Source: Pusillimonas sp. UBA6240 (GTDB lineage Bacteria; Pseudomonadota; Gammaproteobacteria; Burkholderiales; Burkholderiaceae_B). From it: a DNA stretch of 24,412 nucleotides. The stretch covers positions 5,662 to 30,073 of the forward strand of contig DJWC01000061.1 of NCBI GenBank assembly GCA_002441445.1, given 5' to 3'. The first letter of the stretch is position 1; the number at the start of each line of letters is the position of its first letter. The notes below the pieces were generated by a model, which saw nothing but the letters and a program-made list of their open reading frames with translations, did not search any database and was not told the DNA's origin. Below, one piece after another: positions 16,495-23,654 of this stretch. Position numbers and translations under genes: made by a program.

Positions 16495-17472
16495 TCAGGC
16501 ACGGGCCTCTACGAGCTGCACGCGCGGATCCAGCACGGCATACAGCATGTCGACCACCAGATTGATGATCACGAACAACAAGGTCACCAGCATCACGTAG
16601 GCGACGATGACCGGGCGGTCCAGCTTGTAGACGCTGTCTATCAGCAGCTTGCCCATGCCGGGCCATGAAAACACGGTCTCGGTGATGGTGGAATACGCGA
16701 TCAGGGTGCCGAACTCCATGCCGATGACGGTGACGACGGGAATGAGGATGTTGCGCAGGATATGGCGGCGCACGATGCGGCCCGGCTTCACGCCCTTGGC
16801 GCGCGCAAAACGCACGTAATCCTGGCTTTGCGCTTCGGCGACTCCGGTAGCCGTCATGCGCAGCACCAGCGCGATATTGGCGATGGCCAGGTTGACCGCC
16901 GGCAAAGCGATATGGCGCCAGCCATCGGCGCTGAAGATGCTCAGGGGCACGCCCATTACCTCGACGGTCGGCCCCCGGCCGGAAGCGGGCAGCCAGCCCA
17001 GCCAGACCGCGAAAAACAGGATGAACACCATGCCCTGCCAGAAATTGGGCACGGAAAAACCCAGGATGGACCCCGCCATGATGCCGCGCCCCAGCCAACG
17101 GTCGCGGTACAGGCCGGCGATCAGGCCCAGGGATATGCCCAGGACGCAGGTCAGCGTGATGGCCACCGCCACCAGTTCCAGCGTGGCCGGAAAGCGCTGC
17201 AGGATGAGCTGGACGGCGGGCATGCCGTGCACGAAGGAATTCCCCAGGTCTCCGTGCAGCGCGCGCCAGAGGAATACGCCGTATTGCTGCCATAGCGGCA
17301 AATCCAGGCCCAGCCGGGCGATCAGGGCGTCGCGCTCGGCCTGGGCCACATCGGGACTGACCAGAAGCTCTATGGGATCTCCGATAGCGTACACGGCGCA
17401 AAACACCACCACCGAGACGGCAAGAAGAACCAGCAAGCTTTGCAACAGCCTGCGTACGATGAACAAAGCCAA
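16495..17472 (-). CDS. Dipeptide/oligopeptide ABC transporter permease (DppB/OppB-like)
   Basis: Inner-membrane permease of 325 residues with six predicted helices. It begins with the DppB pattern FIVRRLLQSLLVLLAVSVVVF and has the periplasmic helix-connecting region with GLDLPLWQQYGVFLWRALHG and DLGNSFVHG. The EAA loop with the ATPase-contact motif is YVRFARAKGVKPGRIVRRHI. TVIGMEFGTLIAYSTITETVFSWPG is the usual end of the fold, and the C-terminus reads YAVLDPRV, again typical. It begins 52 bases after the binding-protein gene, with a hairpin in between. No substrate can be read from the permeases; annotation as dipeptide, oligopeptide, nickel or glutathione transport would fit the family equally. 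Confidence 0.95.
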   Translation of the reverse strand: MALFIVRRLLQSLLVLLAVSVVVFCAVYAIGDPIELLVSPDVAQAERDALIARLGLDLPLWQQYGVFLWRALHGDLGNSFVHGMPAVQLILQRFPATLELVAVAITLTCVLGISLGLIAGLYRDRWLGRGIMAGSILGFSVPNFWQGMVFILFFAVWLGWLPASGRGPTVEVMGVPLSIFSADGWRHIALPAVNLAIANIALVLRMTATGVAEAQSQDYVRFARAKGVKPGRIVRRHILRNILIPVVTVIGMEFGTLIAYSTITETVFSWPGMGKLLIDSVYKLDRPVIVAYVMLVTLLFVIINLVVDMLYAVLDPRVQLVEARA

Positions 17473-17494
17473 AACTTTACCCCTTCGCGAAGCG

Positions 17495-17514
17495 CTCCGG
17501 CCTTAGGGCCGGAG
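17495..17514 (-). promoter_or_regulatory. Intercistronic hairpin between binding-protein and permease genes
   Basis: CTCCGGCC and GGCCGGAG form a perfect eight-base stem with a four-base loop, directly after the binding-protein gene (stop at 17525). A further perfect palindrome, CTTCGCGAAG, lies at 17484-17493. No T run follows on the minus strand. Such hairpins often protect the 3' end of the binding-protein message and lower permease expression. This function is inferred. Confidence 0.5.
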
Positions 17515-17524
17515 ATCCTTCCGC

Positions 17525-19141
17525 CTACTTGGCCGGTGTTGCCGCGGTGGCCATGGTGCGCTGGTCGGCGCGGCCTTCATAGTTGATGCCCTTGCGGTAA
17601 GCCCATACGCCGCTTTCCCAGTGCAGGGGGATGTTGGGCATATCGGCCAGGGCGATCTTCACCGCCTGCTGCAGCAGTTCGCTGCGCTTGCTGTCGTCCA
17701 GCGTGCCCATGGCCTGCAGATACAGCTTGTCCAGCTCGGGATTGGAATAGCGGCCATAGTTGCTGCTGCCCACGCCCAGGTCCTTGTTGTAGCTCGTGGT
17801 CCAGTACTGCAGGAAGTTGCCGGCCTCGCCGGTCTCCTGGCCCCAGCCGCCCAGCGCGGCGCTCATTTCGCGCTTGGCGCGCTTGGGGAAATAGACCGAG
17901 CTGGTCATGGTGTCGACCTGCGTCTTGATGCCGATGCGGCTGAGATATTGGGCCACGGCCTGCGTGACTTGCGCGTCGTTGATGTAGCGGTCGTTGGTGG
18001 CCGACAAAGTCAGCTCGAAGCCATCGGGGTAGCCCGCCTCGGCCAGCAGCGCCTTGGCTTTCTTGGGGTTGTATTCCAGCGCGGGCGCTTGGTCCATGGC
18101 GCCGAACATGCCTTCGGGAAGGAACTGGTTGGCGGGCAATGCCACGCCGTCCATGATGCGCTCGACGATGGTCTTGCGGTCTATGGCCATGGACATCGCC
18201 TGGCGCACCTTGGCATTTTGCAGCGGGTTGTCGCCCTTGGGGGATTTGACCTGCGGGCTTTGCTCGCGGCCCGCGTCGAGTTGGAAGAACATGATGCGCA
18301 CAGAGGGCTTCACCGTATGGCCGAAGCCGCTGTCCTTGATGCGCTTGAGGTCGCGCGCCGCGGGGTTTTCGATCAGGTCGAAGTCGCCGGCCAGCAAGCC
18401 GGTCAGGCGGGGCCCGGCGCTGGGCACGGCCGTCATCCTGACTTCCTTCCAGGCGGGCATGTCGCCCCAATATTGCTCGTTGCGCTCCAGGACGATGCCC
18501 GAGCCCTTGACGTAAGACTTCAACACATAGGGGCCGGTGCCGATGACGTCTTTGCCGCTGTTGAAATCATTGACGGCCGGCCATGGCGAGGTCACCCCGC
18601 AGCCTTCCTTGGGCGTATAGGTCAACTTGCCGTGCTTGACGATGCCGCTCCAGATCATGGGGATGCGCGCCAATTCGTTGGGCAGCACGGGCTGGGGCTT
18701 GGCGGTCTTGAGCAGCACAGTGCGCTCGTCCGGGGTTTCGACGGCGATGATGCGGCGCACGGTGTTCGTGCCCCCGCTGCCTATGCCGGTTTCATTGTTC
18801 AGGATGCGGCAAAAGCTGAACACCACGTCTTGCGCGGTGAAGGGCTCGCCATTGGAAAAACGCGCCTTCTCATCCAGCCGGAACGTCCAGGTCGTGTCGT
18901 CCGTGGCCTCCCAGGATTTGGCCAGCGCCGGTTGCAGCTTCTGGTCGGCGTCCATGGCCACCAGCGGCTGAAAGATATGGTAGACCAGCGCTTCATTCGG
19001 CGTCGTCTGATGATAATGCGGGTCCACCGCGGTGGGCTCGGATGCCAGGCCTATTTTGAGCGTCTGCGCCTGGGACAGGCCTGCGCAGGCACAGGCCAGG
19101 GCGACAGCGATTATTTTGATACTGGGGTTTACCGTCGGCAT
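17525..19141 (-). CDS. Peptide ABC transporter periplasmic substrate-binding protein (SBP_bac_5, DppA-like)
   Basis: Extracytoplasmic binding protein of 538 residues that captures the substrate for the importer. It has a signal peptide (residues 1 to about 25: a basic/hydrophobic start IKIIAVALACACAGL, cleavage near SQA). The mature part starts TLKIGLASEPTAVDPHYHQT, the usual family 5 opening. YHIFQPLVAMD follows, then the family signature region AKSWEATDDTTWTFRLDEKARFSNGEPF (about 95-122), cut here into recognisable pieces. AMSMAIDRKTIVERIMDG and a C-terminal lobe with ADMPNIPLHWE complete it. The start is ATG 19141, with AAGGA eight bases upstream. The open frame continues further upstream but in non-homologous sequence. 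It is the first and presumably most highly expressed gene of the operon. Ligand class (peptide, nickel, glutathione, opine) cannot be decided by eye. Confidence 0.94.
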   Translation of the reverse strand: MPTVNPSIKIIAVALACACAGLSQAQTLKIGLASEPTAVDPHYHQTTPNEALVYHIFQPLVAMDADQKLQPALAKSWEATDDTTWTFRLDEKARFSNGEPFTAQDVVFSFCRILNNETGIGSGGTNTVRRIIAVETPDERTVLLKTAKPQPVLPNELARIPMIWSGIVKHGKLTYTPKEGCGVTSPWPAVNDFNSGKDVIGTGPYVLKSYVKGSGIVLERNEQYWGDMPAWKEVRMTAVPSAGPRLTGLLAGDFDLIENPAARDLKRIKDSGFGHTVKPSVRIMFFQLDAGREQSPQVKSPKGDNPLQNAKVRQAMSMAIDRKTIVERIMDGVALPANQFLPEGMFGAMDQAPALEYNPKKAKALLAEAGYPDGFELTLSATNDRYINDAQVTQAVAQYLSRIGIKTQVDTMTSSVYFPKRAKREMSAALGGWGQETGEAGNFLQYWTTSYNKDLGVGSSNYGRYSNPELDKLYLQAMGTLDDSKRSELLQQAVKIALADMPNIPLHWESGVWAYRKGINYEGRADQRTMATAATPAK

Positions 19142-19433
19142 TCTGTAATTCCTTAAGGTTGTCTCTGGATCAACGCTGGGCGAAGACGCGGCGCGGCACC
19201 GTCGCGGCGCTGAGAGCCTGGCCCAGCCTGTTGCGACACTCGCAGCGGCGGGATCTCGCGGCGCGCACGCCCGCGGCGCTCGCAGCGTAGCGGCAATTCT
19301 AGCCAGCGCTTTCTTTCTATACAATTAGAATAAATCGAGAACTCTTTGCTTTATTTAGAAGGTTTATCTAGGGTTAACCCTTGAATTTTACCGTCTCGCA
19401 TCTCATCCAAGTACCGTTGAGGCTCATACCGCC
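19142..19433. promoter_or_regulatory. Divergent promoter region between the peptide-transporter operon and the LysR gene
   Basis: A 292-base intergenic stretch. The half near the transporter gene is GC-rich; the half near the LysR gene (about 19305-19395) is strikingly AT-rich for this DNA. It contains TTCTA-N6-TAGAA at 19315-19330, a perfect inverted repeat of the T-N11-A kind that LysR proteins bind. It also contains AGGGTTAACCCT, a perfect 12-base palindrome, at 19370-19381. Both promoters probably lie in the AT-rich part, but I could not fix -35/-10 boxes with confidence. Confidence 0.55.
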
Positions 19434-20354
19434 ATGCAAAGCCTGGCCATCAAATATTTTTATGAAGTCGCCCTGAAGGGCAGCCTGACCGCCGCATCAG
19501 AGGCCTTGCACGTGGCCGTTTCGGCGATAAGCCGGCAGATCGCCGCCCTGGAGGAAGAGGTCGGCGCAACACTATTCGTGCGCAGCGCGCGCGGCATGAC
19601 ACTGACGGAAGCCGGCCAGATCCTGCTGCGGCACGTCAGGCGTTCGGTGCTGGAAAACGATGCGGTAATCGAATCCATCGCAGCCTTGCGCGGCGGCAGC
19701 CGGAGCCCAATACGCATCGCCTGTACGCAAGGCTTGGCCAATGAGCTCGTCCCCAGCACGCTGGCGGCGTTCGGCCGCGTGCGCCCCGAGGCGCGGTTCC
19801 GCATGTGGGTCAGCAGCGCCGAACAGGCGAGCCAGCGGGTGGAGACCGGGGAAGCGGATATCGCCTTGACTTTCAGCACCGTTCCCACCGTGCCGGAGGG
19901 CGCGGTCAAAGTCCTGTATGCCAGGGCGGCCCCCGCGCTGGCGGTCATGGCGCGAGATCATTCTCTATCCCGCCATCGCCGGCTGGACATACGCGATCTC
20001 GCGGGCTACCCGATCGCATTGACGGACGAAATGACCTCTACCTTCAAGCTTTATCAACTGGCCTCCAATATGGCGGGCACATGGATGGAGCCTCAGGTCT
20101 ACAGCAATTATGCCGAGGCGCTGCACGCGTATGTGCGCGACAGCCAGGCCATACTGTTCGCCAGCTATGTGTCCATCGGAGAGCGCCTGAAGCCCACGCG
20201 GTTGACGGCCATACCCCTGAAGAATCCTGAAATGCACGCGCGCACCGTGCAGGTCCAGGTCATGCGGGGACGCATACTGCCCGACGCCATCGAGCAATTC
20301 CTGAACTTCATCATTCAGCGCCTGAACGAGGCCATGGAACGCGCGCCGGCCTGA
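19434..20354 (+). CDS. LysR-family transcriptional regulator
   Basis: DNA-binding regulator of 306 residues. The N-terminal winged helix-turn-helix (about 1-60) shows the classical LysR pattern: FYEVALKGSLTAASEALHVA, then VSAISRQIAALEEEVGATLFVR and MTLTEAGQILL. A linker helix and a periplasmic-binding-protein-like effector domain (about 90-295) follow, starting SPIRIACTQGLANELVP. It is divergent from the peptide importer and peptidase operon, the usual arrangement for a LysR protein and its target. It therefore probably activates or represses that operon in response to a transported compound or a breakdown product. The ATG has GAGG 11 bases upstream, a weak fit. The gene ends 254 bases before the methyltransferase gene, and I see no strong terminator after it. 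Confidence 0.94.
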   Translation: MQSLAIKYFYEVALKGSLTAASEALHVAVSAISRQIAALEEEVGATLFVRSARGMTLTEAGQILLRHVRRSVLENDAVIESIAALRGGSRSPIRIACTQGLANELVPSTLAAFGRVRPEARFRMWVSSAEQASQRVETGEADIALTFSTVPTVPEGAVKVLYARAAPALAVMARDHSLSRHRRLDIRDLAGYPIALTDEMTSTFKLYQLASNMAGTWMEPQVYSNYAEALHAYVRDSQAILFASYVSIGERLKPTRLTAIPLKNPEMHARTVQVQVMRGRILPDAIEQFLNFIIQRLNEAMERAPA

Positions 20355-20608
20355 GCGGAGCCCGCGGCCAAGCGCAGCCGAACGCGGATGCGCGCAAGGA
20401 AGGGCCATGCTGTGGGCGGGCGGCCGATGCGCATACGCTGATGCGCATCCCGAAGGGTTTGCAACGCGCGCAGCGCGTCGACGAACGAGACGCCACGATA
20501 AGCTTGCGCAATAAGCTTGCAATACATGTGCTTCGTAATAAATTGTTCAGCTTTTTGTAAGACATTGCACGTTTGTAGTAGCATCTGGCCATTGACGAGG
20601 AGACAACG
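20355..20608. other. Intergenic region with short palindromes and direct repeats
   Basis: No gene is evident here. GATGCGCAT occurs at 20426-20434 and 20440-20448, the second being part of the perfect palindrome GATGCGCATC. ATAAGCTTGC occurs at 20498-20507 and again at 20511-20520, a 13-base period. The last 90 bases are AT-rich and should hold the promoter of the methyltransferase gene, though no clear -35/-10 pair stands out. Confidence 0.5.
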
Positions 20609-21454
20609 ATGCTTACTGCTTTCTTGCGCCTTGCCAGCCCAATCCGTCTCGCGAGAACCGCGCTTGTCGGCGGCACGGCCTTGGCCCTTGCCTATACGCC
20701 CATGGCCGCGCAGGCCAAAGAGCTCGATGTGCCTTATGTGCCCACGCCGCCCGAGGTGGTGGCGCGCATGCTGGATATGGCGCAGGTCGCTCCTTCCGAT
20801 TACGTCATCGACCTGGGTTCCGGCGATGGCCGCATCGCCATTGCGGCGGTGCGCGACCGCTCGGCCAAGGGCGCCCTGGGCGTGGATATCGACCCGGCCC
20901 GAATTGCGGAGGCCGAAGCGAACGCCAAGCAGGCAGGCGTATCGGACAAGGTGCAGTTCCGCAACCAGGACCTGTTCGATACCGACTTATCGCAAGCCAG
21001 CGTCATCACCATGTACCTGCTCCCCGATGTGAACATGCTGCTGCGTCCCCGCCTGCTGGATATGCCGCCAGGCACGCGCGTGGTGTCGCATGCCTTCGAC
21101 ATGGACGACTGGGACGGCGATGAGGTCGCCCATATGGGGCAGCGCGTCGTGTATTTATGGATAGTGCCCGCCAAGGTGGGCGGCTCCTGGCGGCTGGAAC
21201 ATCAGGGCCAAGGAAGCGCCGCCGGCCCCTGGACCGTCGACTTCCAGCAGTCCTTCCAGCGGCTGGCCGGCACCGCCCGCGCGGCCGATGGCAGCACGCT
21301 GCCCGTCCAGGGACGCCTGCGTGGCGCCGACATCAGCTTTACCATAGGCGAAGGCGAAAAAGCGCGGCGCTACACCGGCCGGGTCGACGGCCAGGCGATG
21401 AAGCCCGTGCCGGGCGACGGTATAGTGCAGGGCTGGCGCGCCGCGCGGCGCTGA
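20609..21454 (+). CDS. Exported class I SAM-dependent methyltransferase (FAM173-like) with extra C-terminal domain
   Basis: Predicted methyltransferase of 281 residues. Residues 1-36 look like a Sec signal peptide: Arg at 13 and 16, hydrophobic TALVGGTALALAYTP, probable cleavage after AQA36. The mature part begins DVPYVPTPPEVVARML, the entry motif of the FAM173/ATPSCKMT-like lysine methyltransferases. Motif I is VIDLGSGDGRIAIAA (66-80), GVDIDP (91-96) is the acidic SAM contact, and DLFDTDLSQASVITMYLLPD (121-140) and GTRVVSHAFDMDDW follow. From about 190 a separate segment with many alternating hydrophobic residues (WRLEHQGQG, GRLRGADISFTI, YTGRVDGQAMKP) suggests a small beta domain. A strong ribosome binding site (GAGGAGA, five bases spacing) fixes the start. 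The permease gene follows after ten bases. Substrate and true location are unknown. Confidence 0.85.
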   Translation: MLTAFLRLASPIRLARTALVGGTALALAYTPMAAQAKELDVPYVPTPPEVVARMLDMAQVAPSDYVIDLGSGDGRIAIAAVRDRSAKGALGVDIDPARIAEAEANAKQAGVSDKVQFRNQDLFDTDLSQASVITMYLLPDVNMLLRPRLLDMPPGTRVVSHAFDMDDWDGDEVAHMGQRVVYLWIVPAKVGGSWRLEHQGQGSAAGPWTVDFQQSFQRLAGTARAADGSTLPVQGRLRGADISFTIGEGEKARRYTGRVDGQAMKPVPGDGIVQGWRAARR

Positions 21455-21464
21455 AGGCGCTCCC

Positions 21465-22874
21465 ATGAGCACCCATGCGGCGGTAACGGAGGACGGCGCA
21501 CCGGCAATGGGCAGCGGCTTGTCGGTGCTGGACGCGACGGCCATGCTGGTCGGCGTCGTGGTCGGTATCGGCATTTTCGGCTTTCCTCCTTTGGTGGCCC
21601 AGCACGCTTGGTCGCCGGCCTCTTATATGGCGATGTGGACCGCGGGCGGCCTGCTGATGCTCGTCGGCGCTCTATGCTATGCGGAATTGGGCAGCGCCTA
21701 CCCCGATACGGGGGGCGAATACACGTTCCTGGTTCAGGCGTGGGGGCGCAAACTGGGCATGCTGTTCGCCTGGGCCCGGGGGACCATCATCCAGACTGGT
21801 GCGATCGCGGCGGTGGCCTTCATCTTCGGGGACTACGCACAGCGTCTCTTGCCTCTCGGCGGCCAAGGGCCCGCCTGGTACGCCGCGCTGGTGGTCGCCG
21901 TTCTTACAGCCGTCAATATGGCGGGCACGCTGGAATCCCGCCTCCTGCAGCGCTTGCTCACTCTGGCGACCGTGCTCGCCATGCTGATGATCGCAATCGC
22001 GGGCCTGATGCTGCCGGGGGCGGCGGGGCTTGACGCAGCGCCCGGCGTAGCGACGCCCGACGTAGCGACGCCCGACGGCGCCGCGGCCTTGGTCTCCCCT
22101 GCCGGCCCGGCAAGCCTGGCAGGCAGCCTGGGCATGGGCATGGTGTTCGTTCTGCTGACATACGGCGGCTGGAACGAGGCGGCCTATCTGTCCGGGGAGA
22201 TACGCGATGTGCGCCGCAATATGAGCCGCGTGCTCTTGCTCGGCTCCTTGGTGGTAACCGCCATCTATCTCTTGGTGAACCTGGCCTATCTGCGCGTCTT
22301 CGGCCTGCACGGGCTGCGCGGCAGCCAGGCCGTGGGCGCGGACATGATGTCTTTGCTGGCCGGTTCGTGGGCGGCCGTGCTGTTGAGCCTGGTGGTGTGC
22401 TGCACGGCGCTGGGCACCATCAATGCTTGCATTTTTACCGGCGCCCGGGTGTATCACGCGCTGGGGCGCGATGTGCCGGCCCTGCATTCTTTGGCCGCAT
22501 GGCGCAGCCGGGGCGCAACCCCCGCCCGCGCCCTGGCGCTGCAGGGCGCGATCACGCTGCTGCTGATCTGGTTCGGTGCGGTCAGCGAGGGCGGCCTGCA
22601 GGCGATGGTGGCCTATACGGCGCCGGTGTTCTGGCTGTTCATGCTCTTGACCGCGCTGGCCGTGATTGTGTTGCGCCGCAGGGATGGCGCGCATACGCGC
22701 TCCTTCCGCGTGCCTTTGTACCCCCTGACGCCCCTGCTGTTCGCCGCCACGTGCCTCGCGCTGTTCCTGGCCAGCGCCCGCTATGCGGGCGCCGGAGCCT
22801 GGCTGGGCCTGCTGGTCCTGGCAGCCGGCCTGCCTTTACTGTGGTTGCGCAAGGGCGATGCCGCCAAAGGCTGA
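21465..22874 (+). CDS. APC-superfamily amino acid / polyamine permease
   Basis: Integral membrane transporter of 469 residues with about twelve hydrophobic helices. The first carries the APC signature GVVVGIGIFGFPP (about 30-42), the unwound substrate-binding helix. Further family traits are YAELGSAYPDTGGEYTFL (about 72-89), YGGWNEAAYLSGEIRDVRRN in the middle (helix 6 and the following loop) and INACIFTGARVYHALGRD later. Between helices 5 and 6 lies a low-complexity loop rich in Ala, Pro, Gly and Asp (about 185-215) with a duplicated VATPD unit. Start: ATG 21465 with GAAGG seven bases before it, overlapping the stop of the methyltransferase gene, so the two are likely translated together. The transported compound is unknown; amino acids or polyamines are usual for the family. 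Confidence 0.9.
   Translation: MSTHAAVTEDGAPAMGSGLSVLDATAMLVGVVVGIGIFGFPPLVAQHAWSPASYMAMWTAGGLLMLVGALCYAELGSAYPDTGGEYTFLVQAWGRKLGMLFAWARGTIIQTGAIAAVAFIFGDYAQRLLPLGGQGPAWYAALVVAVLTAVNMAGTLESRLLQRLLTLATVLAMLMIAIAGLMLPGAAGLDAAPGVATPDVATPDGAAALVSPAGPASLAGSLGMGMVFVLLTYGGWNEAAYLSGEIRDVRRNMSRVLLLGSLVVTAIYLLVNLAYLRVFGLHGLRGSQAVGADMMSLLAGSWAAVLLSLVVCCTALGTINACIFTGARVYHALGRDVPALHSLAAWRSRGATPARALALQGAITLLLIWFGAVSEGGLQAMVAYTAPVFWLFMLLTALAVIVLRRRDGAHTRSFRVPLYPLTPLLFAATCLALFLASARYAGAGAWLGLLVLAAGLPLLWLRKGDAAKG
22046..22075 (+). repeat. 15-base tandem duplication inside the permease gene
   Basis: CGTAGCGACGCCCGA occurs twice in a row with no change. The unit is a multiple of three, so it adds five residues (VATPD repeated) to a loop between membrane helices without breaking the frame. 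Likely a recent slippage event. Confidence 0.9.
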
Positions 22875-22879
22875 GCCGC

Positions 22880-22898
22880 CCTTGGCGCACAGCCAAGG
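22880..22898 (+). terminator. Hairpin after the permease gene (weak terminator candidate)
   Basis: CCTTGGC and GCCAAGG form a perfect seven-base stem with the loop GCACA, starting five bases after the permease stop. It is followed by CAAACCC rather than a T tract, so it may stabilise the 3' end rather than terminate by itself. Confidence 0.35.
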
Positions 22899-22992
22899 CA
22901 AACCCGCGCCCGGATCAAGAGCTGTAATCAAACGCTCGGGCCAGCCGCGCGCCATTCGACGAAAAAGCCCGGGAGGCATAACCGCCCAATGC

Positions 22993-23008
22993 GGCCGGCG
23001 CGCCGGCC
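22993..23008. repeat. 16-base perfect palindrome after the DUF4142 gene
   Basis: GGCCGGCGCGCCGGCC is fully self-complementary and starts one base beyond the DUF4142 stop. On the minus strand, a T run (complement of 22962-22966) follows a GC-rich stretch some 30 bases further on. This may be part of a transcription end, but the structure is not a classic terminator. Confidence 0.5.
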
Positions 23009-23009
23009 A

Positions 23010-23591
23010 TCATCCCGACACTTTTTTCTCCACATCCCGGGCCATGCCGAGATGCTTCTTGAGCTTCGGCAGCGTCTTCACCGCAAACGCCTTCAAGTCC
23101 GGATCCTTCAGCGCGCCCGTGGCGTCTTCGAACAGCTTGACGGCCTCTTCGTGCGCGGCGACGCCGATTTCCTTGGCATAGGCTTTATCGAATTCAGCGT
23201 CTTTCATACCCTCCAGTTTTTTCAGTTTGTCCTGTTGCATCGCAGAAGGCGCGGCGGGCGGGGTGATGCCCTTGGAGCCGGCGATCGAGGCCAACTCCTG
23301 GTTGGCCGCGGTATGGTCTTTGATCATCAGCGTCGCGAAGGTTTTGACCTCCTCGCTCTTGGCCCTTTCACCGGCCAATTTGCTGGCTTCCACTTCCATG
23401 TGACCCGACTCCGCAGCCTTCTGGACAAAGGCTTTGTCTTCCTGAGCCAGCGCTTGGCTTTGCCCTGGAGGCGTCTGGCTCTGCGTGGTGGTCGTGGGGG
23501 TCGTCGCCTTGGGCTGTGCAAGCGCCGGTCCGGTAGCCAGCATCGCCATGCCCACGGCGAATGTGGCGCTGTATAAAAAACTTGATTTCAT
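23010..23591 (-). CDS. Exported DUF4142 (ferritin-like) protein
   Basis: Secreted or periplasmic helical protein of 193 residues. It has a signal peptide (MKSSFLYSATFAVGMAMLATGPALA, cleavage near ALA-QP), then a low-complexity Thr/Gln/Pro linker (about 26-50). The DUF4142 domain follows (about 50-185), with the family patterns FVQKAAESGHMEVEASKLA, KTFATLMIKDHTAANQEL and YAKEIGVAAHEEAVKLFED. The conserved His residues and helical spacing suggest a four-helix, ferritin-like bundle. The biochemical role is not known; members are often linked to envelope or osmotic stress. The start is ATG 23591 with GGGAG eight bases upstream. An upstream in-frame start would bury the signal peptide. It lies 63 bases after the DUF892 gene, and a 7-base inverted repeat (TCAAGGG/CCCTTGA, 23627-23654) sits in that gap. 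Confidence 0.88.
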   Translation of the reverse strand: MKSSFLYSATFAVGMAMLATGPALAQPKATTPTTTTQSQTPPGQSQALAQEDKAFVQKAAESGHMEVEASKLAGERAKSEEVKTFATLMIKDHTAANQELASIAGSKGITPPAAPSAMQQDKLKKLEGMKDAEFDKAYAKEIGVAAHEEAVKLFEDATGALKDPDLKAFAVKTLPKLKKHLGMARDVEKKVSG

Positions 23592-23654
23592 TACCTGATC
23601 TCCCAATGCGGGCGTGGCTCGGACCTTCAAGGGAAGCTCCGGCGCCGCCCTTGA

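Noticed and set aside
22962..22980. Intrinsic terminator for the DUF4142 gene on the minus strand
   Set aside because: A five-T run is present, but only a three- or four-base stem can form directly before it.
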